A stretch of DNA of 64,000 bases from Neopestalotiopsis rosae (taxonomy: Eukaryota > Ascomycota > Sordariomycetes > Amphisphaeriales > Sporocadaceae). Location: positions 6,882,001 to 6,946,000 of the forward strand of contig JALGAS010000001.1 in the NCBI GenBank assembly GCA_023078685.1. The letters are read 5' to 3'. Every line of letters begins with the position of its first letter. The stretch's first letter is position 1. The notes under the pieces are model-generated. The model saw only the letters and a program-made list of their open reading frames with translations, did no database searches and was not told the DNA's origin. Shown piece by piece: positions 35,076-46,015 of this stretch. A program made the translations under genes and the position numbers.

Positions 35076-36134
35076 TCATCCGTAACCCGGTGGGTGGTTC
35101 CCGGGCAGTTCCGAAGGGACCAAGTTGACTTGAAGTTCAGCTGGCACATTGTGACGTGGCTGCTGCCCAGGAAGTTCCTGCTTCGGTGCTTCCGTGGCGG
35201 GTGCTTCCGTGGGCTCGGACTGCGCAGCCAATTCAGCGGTAGGTGTTCTTTTCCTCCGGCGAAGGAGGAAGAAGAGCAGAGCGCCGATGAGGGCAACGGC
35301 GGCGACGCCAACACCGGCGCCAATTCCGGCTTTCGCGCCCGTGGACAGCTCTCCGCCCGCGGGCGACCCCGTCTCGGCAGCCGTCGATGTGGAGGAAGTG
35401 GTGGCGTCGGTTGAGATGCTGATTGAGCCAGTCATTGTCGCGGGCAGATCGGACGACTGGAAGTTGAGCTGGAAGAGCGGTGCCGACACGGTAAAGGTCT
35501 CGAGGACAAATGCGCTCTCTGACCCCGAGTTCGTTTCTGTGACGGTCGAGGGTATGCCCAGATAGGTGAATCCCACGCTTTGCCCAGACGAGCATTGGAC
35601 GGCGGCAAAGGATCCAGCAGTCGCAACGCTGATACAGGTTTGACCTATGCCGGAGTTGAAGCTCTGGCTACATTGAAATCCTCTAAACGAATGATCAGCA
35701 ATCGGAAACCACTCAAGGCCATGTTCACAAGTCTGTTCTCACGTTGGACAGCACCCAATCGCCGTCTCGCTCGGCAGCAGGCCGAACTGGAAATTGAAAC
35801 CACCAACAACACCCTCGGTCGCGATACACGATGTCGCATACCCAGACGGACACTGGATGCCAGGCGAATAGAACCCCCACCCATTCAATGCGACACCCGT
35901 CGACACGGAGCTCGCGCGCGCAGGCCAGCAGTCGACATTGTCCTGCACGCCCTGGGCATTGAAGCCGTTGTCGCTACACGTCTGCGCCTGCCAGCCATAA
36001 TTACATGTTGCGCAGTCGGCCAGGACGGCCACGTTGCAGCTCGACGGGTACGCGAATGCCGTGGTCAGGGGTCCGAGGTTTGTACGCGAGGCCGTGGCCG
36101 TGGCCGTGGCCGTTGTCGTGATTGTTACGGACAT
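35076..36134 (-). CDS. Cys-containing ectodomain, single-TM surface protein, two exons
   Basis: Model: exons 36134-35743 and 35682-35076, 999 nt, 332 aa; the intron is gtgaga..tttag with matching phase. The ATG at 36134 follows non-ATG codons in the same frame. The ectodomain has spaced cysteines (CNVAVLADCATCNYGW, IQCPSGYATSC, AIGCCPT, FQCSQSF). A Thr/Ser stalk follows, then one helix rich in Gly/Ala (GIGAGVGVAAVALIGALLFFLL), a basic stop (RRRKRT) and a Pro/Glu-rich cytosolic tail. This is the layout of fungal Mid2-like or WSC-like sensors and matches the gene at 23022-24048, although the sequences are distinct. No N-terminal signal peptide is visible, so the protein may start further upstream. 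Confidence 0.8.
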
Positions 36135-39100
36135 TGTCCGTTCGGTGCGAGACCAGCAGCTTCGGAGCTGATTCTTCACCTGCCGCCACGGGTTTGGTTC
36201 AGATTCATGTGTGAATATGCACCGATACTGTCGGAGAGATGAATACGAAAGGACCAGGAGTCCAGAGCTGATGCCATCGCGGCATGCGCAAGGACTATGT
36301 AAGGATTAATGCCTTTTGCGTCAGACTGGCTGGCGGTAGTACGTATTATTAGATTGGATCCTGCATGTAAGACTGGTGATACCGAAAAACGCCTATTATT
36401 GGATGCATTTGCTAGCGATCTTTTTACCTATTTCCCGAGCGCGATTGATTGGGCCGTAAGTTCAGCTCTGGCAGGGGGCTTGGGGGCCAAAGACCGTGTA
36501 GCCAGTAGAGTCCGTATAATTCTGACAGCGCGCTTGATGAATCCTTCAAGGAGTCCAATTGGCCGTATGGGTCTATCGTGCGGTAATCAGATCCAGACGT
36601 CTGAACCCTTTTACGTTGTACATTGTTGAAGTTCCAACATTCAGAGGTCAAATACCACGGATGATAGCCGATGAACAGTTGCGCCCATTCTGAACTTCAG
36701 ATGAGTAAATAAACACTGTCTATGGGATATGCGGCTTAACCTATACTTATCATGTCTAGTGCGATGCTGAAATTGGTGATGCTCATTGAACAAAACAATC
36801 TGTGGTCTTTTTGTGTAACTATTTTGAGCCGGGCGCGGTGTACAATATCCACAAAAATTGAAGGCAGAGGACAGCGGTGAGGCACCTAAGCAGGCAACCT
36901 ACGCTTGTACAATTTGGGGTAGCATGTAGTAACAGCCAAGGCTTTAAAGGATTCCATGCGATGTTCTATCTGTTGACGGTATGACCAGAGCGGCGCAGCA
37001 GTCAACATATATGAAGCAGCGTCCGGGCAAAAACTGTTGAAGGGGCATTCATTTCTCTCCCAAAAGAAAAAGAAGAAGAAAAGGAAAGGAGAAGAAGAAG
37101 AAGCTGGCGAAGATGGTAGGACGCTCGCGCTGACCTGCACAATACTGTGAGACTCGTGGACGGTTCATGTATGCTGTCTCGCCGTTGTGGCACCGGGTGT
37201 CTGAAGGCCCATTTCCTGCTTGAGCGTTGAGAGATCAAGCGTCTATGAATCCGCAAACCATGAGATAGATCTTGTGAGCCAACACGACAACGTAGCAGAC
37301 ATCATTCATGCAAAATTGTATTCTTAATTACACCCATCCGATAGATTCAGCCCTCCAAGCCGTCCCTCGCTAATTTGAGGGCAGGCCGATGTGGAGATAT
37401 CTGAGTCGTCACTAATAGCGATATCTCGACATGGCGACAATTCCATACCGAGGAATGCTTCAGATTAAGCACATCGAAAAAGCTCCTATAATTCGGCAAT
37501 ATTATGCCGGTCACTATTGACTCGGCCGTAAAATTTCTCGAAGCAGTTCCCACGGCTGTCAAGCCATCCGTGTTGAAGCGGAGAGACTAATCTCGGGCCC
37601 TTGAAATAACCAAGGTGACGGATATCGGTAGTTCGGAGCCTCACGAAGGAAGCACTGACGGCAGCTAGTGATCACAGCTTCCTGCCGTTATCCAAGATGA
37701 TTGATCTGGCAACATCATTGACGACGATTTCTTGTTTCAGCGTCGACCCGAGATCCGCTCATACGGCCTGAATCTACAAATTCCAATCGACAAACACGAA
37801 GCGACACGGAATATATGCCGCGCGAATGAATCAAGACAGTTTGATGCCAATCTATCCATATCACCCGCTGGTCGAACGCCGAGCCGAGCTGCTAGTATGA
37901 TCGGCTGAGTGCGCAATCCTTTCAATGCAAACCTCTCCAGTAATATTCGCGACGCGGTGGACAGTATAGCACTTGTCGGGCGACTCTCGGGTCAAAATCT
38001 CACGTATCATGAAGCTCGGATTTTTCAGAATCCCTTGCAAGGCAGTCTATTGCCTCGAGGAGCCAATCGCAGTAGGATTGAATTCAATTTCTCAGCAGAT
38101 TCGATCGCAATAAGCCTGTATTAAATTCCATACTGCGCATTTGACGGAATCTAAGTCAGGTGCACTTACAGCTGTGTCTCAAGCTATGATGGCCATATAA
38201 ACAGCGATGACATAATATCCAAAGTTTATTCTTTGTGCTCATTGCTATGAACCAGTTCCACTATATAAGTAGAACCATGCAAATCAAGCACCCCACAGGT
38301 CTCGGAGGAACAGCCAAAAACGCAGAAATTACTGACTCATGACAGTTCAGCACCAACCTGCCGCATGCATCATCACCTCGTGGCTAGTAGCCGGGACCCT
38401 TTTCCCCGGAACATGATTCTGCCGTCTACAGACTACTTTGGGGGACCCCGATTGCTGACTATGAAGGATCACTTTCAGATCCTACTGGTCCCCTGGGCAA
38501 AACCTGGCAGGTGGGGGGTTGCTAATCATATAGCTTTGTCACGACAAACCTTGTTCTCTGGATCAGCGGCACACACACACACAGGTCAACATAGATAGGC
38601 GCACAGGACACGCTTGGGCTCCTTCATGCTTGAAGACATGGAATAGTGTATATAGTATATTCAGGTACAGATGGAATCTCTGACCGCACGATCGGCATTC
38701 AGGAACAGGATAGCCTCCGTGTCTAGTAGTTTGTTGGACGTACCGGATGGCGGGCGGTGCCAACCATGCGAACACCTGGACCATTGTCCCAATGAGAAAA
38801 AGGCTTGGGCCGCCCGCCCCCTGAAAGCGCACTAAGGTAGTGTACTTGGGACTAGTAGTAAAACCCCTGATCCAGAGTTCAATGAAGGCTGGTACGGCGG
38901 CACCCAGACCCAGGGTTCGATCGATGGAAAAGAGAAAGACATACCAAATGAAGAGTAGGATGAAAAGACAATGACATTTATCTGATCGAGAGTTAAGAGG
39001 CCCCGCTTCGTTCCCGACGACTGGCATGTAGGAATGGAATGTCTAGTGTAACAAATAGTGGTATGGATTTGCACTGCACTACGGGAGTGCCTGGTGTTTG

Positions 39101-40194
39101 CTCCAGGGGGACAGTAGCATGGCCAATGGGGATGGCCCGGGAGCTGTTTGCGGGCCTCCACGCGAGCGGGGGCCAAGCCCCTGGGTTCCGTAATACACGT
39201 GTATTCAGTAGTGCCCGCCAAACTTTGATACTGCTACACACACAACACCACTGAACTTTGGCGTCTTCATATCGTGATTCAAGGCACGTACAACCAAGAA
39301 TAGTGCAAAGATGTCTATATATATGGCAGAACAAGGTCGCATATTCTCTTCCTCGGACATGCATAGAAGTCATCAAGTAATGATTTTGTTTGTGCTCCCA
39401 TGTTATCCGAAAACAAGACTGCCAAGAAAGTGTAAGCCCAAGGGGCTTTGCGTTAGCGCAGTGCCTTCAGTGGGGACTGCAGCTGTCCTTCCCATCCTCC
39501 ACCGCAACACCAGTCAGTTTTCACTTTCATGGCACTGCCCTAGTTTCTTTTTCGCATGCTCGTCCAACTTCTAGACCAGTTCCATACGCGTAGATGGAAC
39601 GATCTCTAGACTTTCCAAGGGACGATTTAAAGTCTGTACCATTACGCACGTTACTCGGGCGGTCAATTCAGCCGAGACAATAGTAGCCAGCAATGACGAT
39701 AACTTGAACTCCTCACTGACCCCCTCCCTCTTACCGACCTACCTACCCAGCTACCTCGCCTACCTGACATCCAGGAAAGAATGCTCCATCAGAGGGTTCC
39801 TTGGGTGCCTTGCTTAGTGCGATACCAGGGATACTAGAACGACTTTTCTTCCCTCGCAACCCGGGGTCAGGACTCAGGAATGTCCTGATTGTCACCGAGA
39901 GACCCCGTTCTCGGACTCGATATGGCCTGACTGCTACGGGTCTGCTCAGGAACGCGATCAATCGGCGTCCTGGTCCTCTGTATGAATTCCACCTAGGATG
40001 GAATGCATCGTGGGGCTCGTCAAGGCTTCTTTTCCACTTGAGTAACGGCCGCTGCGGCGGAATTGCCGGTCCACCCCAGATTTTACCAAAAGTCCAGAAT
40101 ACCTCGTCTCTCACCACTTGTTCTCAGCTTCTCTTTCATCTCCTGCATACTCTCGTCTCGTCCGTTGCAAGCTCGGAGTTGCACGTCTGGCGCA
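36135..40194. other. Gene-poor region of ~4 kb
   Basis: No frame carries a recognisable domain. Seen here are a purine-rich run at 37060-37102 (GAAGAA type), a short CA repeat at 38570-38584, and a locally GC-rich patch at 39110-39180. A minus-strand frame at 39027-38563 has hydrophobic stretches (LFILLFIWYVFLFSI) but no family match and no joinable exons. A plus frame at 39801-40289 overlaps the HET gene leader and is probably chance. Confidence 0.45.
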
Positions 40195-41262
40195 ATGTCG
40201 CCCACGGCATCGACCTATTCGTCATCCTCGATCCGGTCGGTTTCTTACAAGCGTCTAAGCTCAAGGACACCCGAGATTCGCCTGCTTGAGATCGAGCCGA
40301 CCGGCGATATTGAGAGGCCCATCTCGTGCCGCATGGTCAATGTGCCACTGAGCGAGAAACCAGTGTTTGTTGGCTTGTCCGTCTTGCTGGGCGATTCAAC
40401 CATGGCCGAGATCATACTCTTGGATCACTCTAGAGTCTCTATCCCCGCGACTCTTGCAGAGGCAATCCGCCACGTCAGAAGTGTCTTCAACGAAAGCTCA
40501 GGGCCACCGTCACGCAACTCAATGTCGTCCAGTATCGCCTCGGCCCAAAAACTGAATCAGAACCTTGACGTCGCTTCGGTCAGGAGTAAAACCTCGTGCA
40601 GCTCGCGCCAACCACTTCGCCGCCTATGTGACCTGGTCAACTCTGGAAAGACTCACCATTCGAAGCCCAAACCATTGCGACTCTGGACTGATAGCCTATG
40701 CATCAATGAAGAGGATTCACGAGAAGCAGCCGACCGAGCAAAGTTGATGCAGGTTGCCTATCGTCGCGCGAGAACTGTTGTCGGGTGGCTCGGTCTCAAG
40801 CATGAAAGTTCGGACCTTGTTGTTGACACGATGAGAACCATTGATCGTGGCATGCCTGCCGGGTTCGGCAGTCCCAAGGATAAGAAGGAACACCCCGAGA
40901 ACTACGCGCCACAATCCCCCTGGATGGCAGGAATGATGCAGCCGTGGCTGGAGGCGGATGATGTCAAGAACCTGAACGAGTGGCCGATTCATGAAGCCAT
41001 GAGCAATTTCATGCTTCGACCCTACTTTCAAAACAGCTGGATCGTGAGGGAATTGGCAGGCGCCGCCTTTCCGACCTTTTTGCTCGAGGATCGCATCATT
41101 AGCTGGGCTCAGGTGGTGCGCATGAATCGCGTAACCGAAGAATTGGCAAATCATGGTACGGACTTGATTCCTGCCGAGTTCAGAGAGCAGCTTAACCTCT
41201 TCTCATTGGATACCATCTTCATCTTTCTGGATGCTTTTGATGCATATTGTCGAGGCGCCTAG
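40195..41262 (+). CDS. HET-domain (heterokaryon incompatibility) protein, short form
   Basis: 355 aa from the ATG at 40195. The HET domain is recognised by the strand with DSTMAEIILLDHSRVSIPATLAEAIRHVR, the core signature LWTDSLCINEEDSREAADRAKLMQVAYRRARTVVGWLG (both in pieces), and a later NSWIVRELAGAAF segment where family members have W.RVW..QE. HET proteins trigger death of fused cells that differ at het loci. A Ser-rich insert separates the first two blocks. The protein stops soon after the SLDTIFIFLDAFD block, without the long variable C-terminus common in the family, so it may be a truncated copy. Downstream frames (41336-41599) could not be joined to it. Confidence 0.8.
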   Translation: MSPTASTYSSSSIRSVSYKRLSSRTPEIRLLEIEPTGDIERPISCRMVNVPLSEKPVFVGLSVLLGDSTMAEIILLDHSRVSIPATLAEAIRHVRSVFNESSGPPSRNSMSSSIASAQKLNQNLDVASVRSKTSCSSRQPLRRLCDLVNSGKTHHSKPKPLRLWTDSLCINEEDSREAADRAKLMQVAYRRARTVVGWLGLKHESSDLVVDTMRTIDRGMPAGFGSPKDKKEHPENYAPQSPWMAGMMQPWLEADDVKNLNEWPIHEAMSNFMLRPYFQNSWIVRELAGAAFPTFLLEDRIISWAQVVRMNRVTEELANHGTDLIPAEFREQLNLFSLDTIFIFLDAFDAYCRGA

Positions 41263-41977
41263 CTGAGGATTGCTGTATCCTATGGGACTTGTAATCGATG
41301 ACACTTTGCCGAAATGATCCACTCATGAGGTATATTTGCCCAGCAGATTATCTGACGATGGGCGATGCGCAACGAGCCAGCCGAGTTATTATATTCGGCC
41401 AATCTTCATAGCTACCCTCGACGCAGGCGATATTGACTGGCTCGCGCTGCAGTTTACCGACCCACATCTCCATGGACACTGCGAGCAGAGCAGCTTCAGG
41501 GTCGTCACTGAAGCTGTGAGTGCCATGTACAGGAGGCGGCGTCTGGAGGATATCACAGGTTGTCTGTTACTTGATGCTTCATGCAGTAACGACTGTTGAT
41601 AGTCTGGAGGACTAAAAGTATCTGCTGCAATCTGCATTAAGAACTCGTCAATGCCTGAGGAAGGTCCGACAAGCAACATTTGATGCTCACCATGTGTACT
41701 GCTGGGAATTGGAGTTGACTGTGCTCTTCGAGTGCAAGTGCAACGTAACCGTGGATGCCGATGCCCGGCGTAAGCTACGTCATCAGCTTGATTCGATCAG
41801 GATAGCACCTAGATGGCATGTGTAAGTTGGCTTTGCTTTGTTGTTTTCTCAAGAATTTCTCTAGCACTACACCATGCTGACAATTCATTTTGCCTACAAC
41901 ATAGTTTGACCAATACTACGGAACATCCTGCACGGCATATTGACCATTTCACTCTTACGAAATAAATTACTTGAACA
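41263..41977. other. Intergenic region between the HET and methyltransferase genes
   Basis: An 87-codon plus frame at 41336-41599 and a 96-codon minus frame opposite it lack any motif. A separate plus frame at 41310-41391 ends in a stop after 27 codons. These may be remnants of a longer HET gene tail, but I cannot show it. Confidence 0.4.
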
Positions 41978-43027
41978 ATGGATATCAGCAGCACTGGACT
42001 TTCCACAATTCTTCAAGAGTCTAATTCCACTGACTCAGATTCACACATGGAGCATGAATTACCCTGTGGCGAAGATTCAAGTCAACAGCAGCAATCGATA
42101 CCAACAACGCGGACATCCACTCCCGACGGTTGGTGTAGGCTTTTGGTAAGCAATTCCAGATATCATTATCTACCTGGTCTGGGTTGTTTCATGAGCACAT
42201 CTTCCCCAACATGGTGCGATTATCGGGCAACGCAGACAAAGTACTTCGAAGAGTTATTAAAGTTCATTTATCATATAGAGAAAGGAACTTACTGACACGC
42301 GTCGTTGTAGTGCTCCATTCCTACCAAACCAGAGTGGCCGTACGAGCCAGCAGATTTTGCCCGACAAGACCCTGAGCCAGACGCAAGATTCTATTATCTA
42401 CCACGTCGCGTTCACCACATTGACGCGGAGGCCCGCCAAACACTGGAAGAATATTACGCGCACGTCCTCCCAGCTACAGGACAGTTACTTGACCTGTGCA
42501 GTTCTTGGGTGAGCCATTACCCTTATTCGCCTGAAACAGTCCGCCAAGGAGGTTGTCTCAAGATCACGGGTTTGGGCATGAATCTGGCTGAGCTCAACGA
42601 AAACGAAATGCTCAACCATGGCAGGATAGAGTGGGATTTGAATCAAAATCCCAGGGTAAAATTTGCACTTGCGACCCAGACTCCAGGGGCCATGACCTCA
42701 GGCAAGCTAGAGGATGATCTCTTGGACGCGACTACACTGAGCCTCGGTATTGAATACCTGACAAGACCTGGTGAGGTATTGAGCAGTGTACGAGCAGTAA
42801 CCAAGCCTGGCGGACGCATACATATTGCTATCAGCGACAGGATGTTCTGCTCAAAGGCTATCACAAAGTGGTTGACGCTGTCGGAAGAGGCGAGATTGGA
42901 GATGGTAGGCGACTACCTGCACTTTTCTGGATGGGATGAGATTGAAGTCTTGCAGTTGGTCGATGCCCAAACGCCGCCTCCCCTATCTCCCTCTGAGGAT
43001 GATGGAAGCTCATGGCATCGCGTCTAG
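41978..43027 (+). CDS. SAM-dependent methyltransferase (class I, fungal type), two exons
   Basis: Model: exons 41978-42145 and 42311-43027 with a 165-nt intron, 885 nt, 294 aa. The Rossmann-type markers are motif I LLDLCSSWVSHYP, the acidic strand end GLGMNLAELNENEML, a second strand WDLNQNP, and the late motif LTRPGEVLSSVRAVTKPGGRIHIAISDRMF with the PGG turn. Fungal proteins of this type are annotated only as methyltransferases; the substrate is unknown, and a small phenolic or lipid is plausible. The N-terminal ~50 residues are polar and probably disordered. It is convergent with the decarboxylase gene (143 bp apart) and may belong to the same locus. Confidence 0.82.
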
Positions 43028-43169
43028 GAATGGTTGGATGTCAGGAGAGCTGATTCACTTTGGGTTGTCAGAGCGGTGAATCCACTCGTTCCACGAATGG
43101 ATGTTCATGATTTCATGACTATGCGAAGATAGTTGCAGAAGCATTGATTGGGTCAGCGTGTCTAGGCTA

Positions 43170-44156
43170 TTAGATTACATTTAGTCTCAACAGCGTTGTT
43201 GCATTCTTCCATCGGATCCCTTCGAGTTCTTCTTCGTTGACCATTCCACTTTGTTCTAGTTCTTCTAACCACTTGATTCCATCGCGGCTCTTGGCAAAGG
43301 GATAGTCGACACTGTACATGATTCTGTCACGCTTGGTATTTCTCAGAATACAAGCCAGCGGGTCGAGCGCCCAATTGCCGCTTGTAGTCAACCAAAAGTT
43401 GCTGTCCCATACTTCACGAAACTGTCTCTCCTTTCCCCACCGAGATGACACCCTTTCGATCCTCTGTAGCATATACGGAATCATCTCGCCCATGTGGCCA
43501 ATGATGATTTTGAGTTTGGGATATCGATCAAACACACCCGTGGCATATAGTCGTAAGACATGTACTGCCACATCACTATGCCATCCAAATCCAAACGCGA
43601 GAATGGATTTTGACACGTGCTCGGGCAGACTGGGCGACTTGTACGCATCAAAGAGCTGGTCCGATGGCCAGGTCGGGTGAATGTAGATGGGCACGTCCAA
43701 CCTGACGGCCTCGGCCCAGAGCACGTCAAACTCGGGCCCGTCGTAGTACAGACCCTTTTCCGTGTGGCTGTCAATCAGCGCGCCGACGAACTTGACCCGA
43801 CCATCCTCCCCCGAGCACGTGCGACGCAGCTCCCGCGCCGCTTCTTCGGGCTCGTCCATGGGGAGCTCGGCGAAGCCCGCGAAGCGGTCTGGGTGCGCGC
43901 GGACGGCCTCGGCCAGCTGGTCGTTGCACTCGCGACACTCGGCCGGCGACAGGTCGCCGGGGCCGTGGGAAATGACTTGCATGGTGACCTGGCCCGAGTC
44001 CATGTCCTCGATGCGCTTAGGGCCGAGCTCGGTGAACTGCTCCATCAGGCCCGGGATGGCTTTGAAGGCGGCATTGTTGGCGTTGGGCTGGGCGCTGGCG
44101 GCTCGCGAGAGAAAGTGCTCTTCCAAGGTGATGATGGGCCTGGAGGGAGGTGCCAT
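43170..44156 (-). CDS. Amidohydrolase-2/ACMSD-type aromatic acid decarboxylase
   Basis: 328 aa, single exon. Metal-site markers are the N-terminal ITLEEHF (Glu12, His14, in place of HxH, as in gamma-resorcylate and 2,3-dihydroxybenzoate decarboxylases), IHPTWP, GHMGE, and a late Asp in YSVDYPF. The family removes CO2 from ortho-hydroxy aromatic acids; fungal members in polyketide pathways decarboxylate 6-methylsalicylate. I chose the ATG at 44156 because it starts just before the barrel and has a strong AAAATGG context. The frame is also open with an ATG at 44267, which would add a 37-residue Arg-rich, possibly mitochondrial, extension. A UbiA prenyltransferase and a Zn2Cys6 regulator lie within 7 kb. 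Confidence 0.88.
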   Translation of the reverse strand: MAPPSRPIITLEEHFLSRAASAQPNANNAAFKAIPGLMEQFTELGPKRIEDMDSGQVTMQVISHGPGDLSPAECRECNDQLAEAVRAHPDRFAGFAELPMDEPEEAARELRRTCSGEDGRVKFVGALIDSHTEKGLYYDGPEFDVLWAEAVRLDVPIYIHPTWPSDQLFDAYKSPSLPEHVSKSILAFGFGWHSDVAVHVLRLYATGVFDRYPKLKIIIGHMGEMIPYMLQRIERVSSRWGKERQFREVWDSNFWLTTSGNWALDPLACILRNTKRDRIMYSVDYPFAKSRDGIKWLEELEQSGMVNEEELEGIRWKNATTLLRLNVI

Positions 44157-44373
44157 TTTGGCGATGGTATATAAGGAGTTGGTGGCTTGGCGCGGGTTGT
44201 AAAGTATGTGACAAGGTCTAGTATTGAGACCCAAGGGCTGAGGGCGCCGGATGATGCGTCTCAACATGGATGATACAGAATTTGGTCTTTGGAATTGGAA
44301 TTCTTGGTCAACGGGCCGGTCTCTCTACTTATACATACCTGCTCTTGCCTGTCAGACGGGAATATGCTCATTC

Positions 44374-44393
44374 ATCCCCGTCGCGACGGGGAT
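44374..44393. promoter_or_regulatory. Perfect 20-bp palindrome upstream of the decarboxylase gene
   Basis: The half-site ATCCCCGTCG is followed directly by its exact reverse complement with no spacer. It lies 218 bp before the ATG at 44156 (107 bp before the alternative ATG at 44267). A perfect GC-rich palindrome in this position suits a dimeric DNA-binding protein. No binding factor can be named from sequence. Confidence 0.55.
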
Positions 44394-44665
44394 TTGCTTA
44401 CTGGAGTACCGATTAGCTCCGGCCCGGACAAAGATGGGCCGTTTAAATCCGCCAAGACCCGGCGCCGAACTATAGCACTGACGTAGCCAGGTATCCACTA
44501 ATGTGTATGTAGATGCAGGTGGTTCAGCGCGTCTTTTTAAGCTTTTTGGAACGCGTTCTAAGGCTCTTTTTGAACGACGCGTCTCAGTTATATTGAAAGA
44601 ATGTGCAAGCTGAAGGAACATAAGTATATTACTACTATTAAACACAAGACTTTTGAGAGGTGATT

Positions 44666-45100
44666 GTGTCGGAGCTTTCTCCGGGACCCTATGTACGTTA
44701 ATTTAGTAGGGATAAGAATTCCTTTGTGGAAAATAAGTGAATCAACAATCTCGAGTAGCGATAGTATTTTTTAACGCGCAACGAGAATAAGGAGCAAAAC
44801 TAAAGAAAAAAGAGATATAGAGTAAAATATAGAAGAACGCCTAGAAAAAAAGGCAAAGATGACCCAGCCCTCCGAGTCATGAAATCGTGTCGGAGCTTTC
44901 TCCGAGACACTATGTACAGCAATAAAGAAGGAACTAGAATTCCTTTGTGGAAAATAAGTGAATCAACAATCTCGAGTCGCGACATTGTTTTTCAACGCGC
45001 GACGAGAAGAAGGAGCAAAACTAAAGAAAGAACACATAGAGTAAAACATAGAAGAACGCCTAGAGAAGAAGGCAAACATGACCCAGCCCTCCGAGCCATG
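44666..45100. repeat. Tandem duplication of a ~215-bp unit, copies diverged
   Basis: Copy 1 (44666-44880) and copy 2 (44887-45100) start with the same GTGTCGGAGCTTTCTCCG block and share long identical runs, including GAATTCCTTTGTGGAAAATA and AAGAACGCCTAGA. They end with GACCCAGCCCTCCGAG. Many differences are transitions in which copy 1 carries A or T, as repeat-induced point mutation would leave, but other changes are mixed. Neither copy has a convincing reading frame. Confidence 0.85.
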
Positions 45101-45274
45101 TCCTTGAGCCTGAGAAAACAGTGATGACTCCAATGTCCGACCCTCTTCCTTCCCCAAATAACCGATTCCAAGCCACTATTTGGGAGAGCCTTATGGCAAT
45201 ATCTGGTGCACCCCGTTTGGGGGAACCAGGACAAAGCTTTGTCCCATAGTAGCTTGATAGACTTGGATCGACCA

Positions 45275-46015
45275 TTAATTCTCTACGGTGTCTATGGCCA
45301 TGAACATATGGTTTCCGACTGTGAATTGGATGACTCCGACTCCCTCGGTGCCAGCCATTGCCGTGGGCATTCCATCCGGACCCCATGCCGTTGGTCGGGT
45401 CCACCACCACTGTTGGCAGCATGTCCACGTGGGCATGGGCGTCAGGACAAAGGGTTGCCCGGGCAGGAACGGAGTCAGGCCGCCCGGGGCGATTGTTGTC
45501 ATGAGGTCCAGTGATACATAGGGTTCAATTATCTCTGGTTTTCCGGGAACCAAGATTGTCTTATGCGTTCCAGAGACTGGAGTTTCCATACGCTTGGTGA
45601 CCTCTGGCCAGAATAGCGATTCTCCCTGGGGGCCATGACCCCGAATAGGGAAAGCACTGAACGCGCCACACTTCAGGGCGAATTCCAGATTCAGAATGGT
45701 GCCCCATGTTTCCATGATTACCGGAAAGCTGTAATTTGCATCCAGGGTCATCCTGAGGGTCATGTTGATTCCACTCAAGATATCCCGCTTACAGGACTCG
45801 CCAGGACAATCACCTGAATCGACGTGAGCTTCATGGGCGCATATCTTTCTGTTCATGGTAATTATGTCCACGGTGATCTTGGGGATTCCGGAATTCAAGA
45901 TTTGTGCTAGATCCATTGTAATCTGGTGTCGTGGTAACCAACGGTCATTTAATAACGTATCAGGATCCACAGAGAGCTGGAATCCCGAGAAGGTAGACCC
46001 CCCGGCAGCCTCCAT
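45275..46015 (-). CDS. Uncharacterised protein with a Trp/Pro-rich C-terminal segment
   Basis: Single exon, 246 aa, ATG at 46015. I do not recognise the family. The N-terminal part alternates strand-like segments (HQITMDLAQILNSGIPKITVDI, NMTLRMTLDANYSFPVIMETWG in pieces) and has a Cys pair (CPGESC). The C-terminal part is unusual: a Pro/Gly/Phe-rich run (PGGLTPFLPGQPFVLTPMP), then TCCQQWWWTRP and VGVIQFTVGNHMFMAID. There is no signal peptide or membrane helix. It lies between the decarboxylase and the PAF-acetylhydrolase-like gene on the same strand. Sequence quality looks protein-like throughout, so it is probably real. Confidence 0.6.
   Translation of the reverse strand: MEAAGGSTFSGFQLSVDPDTLLNDRWLPRHQITMDLAQILNSGIPKITVDIITMNRKICAHEAHVDSGDCPGESCKRDILSGINMTLRMTLDANYSFPVIMETWGTILNLEFALKCGAFSAFPIRGHGPQGESLFWPEVTKRMETPVSGTHKTILVPGKPEIIEPYVSLDLMTTIAPGGLTPFLPGQPFVLTPMPTWTCCQQWWWTRPTAWGPDGMPTAMAGTEGVGVIQFTVGNHMFMAIDTVEN

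Noticed and set aside
37060..37102. GAAGAA purine run as a coding repeat
   Set aside because: No flanking frame or exon; simple-sequence tract only.
38563..39376. Overlapping minus-strand frames with hydrophobic stretches
   Set aside because: Several frames compete, no splice set gives a continuous protein, and no family is recognised.
41336..41679. Frames on both strands downstream of the HET gene
   Set aside because: Could not be joined to the HET gene with phase-consistent introns, and no motif is present.
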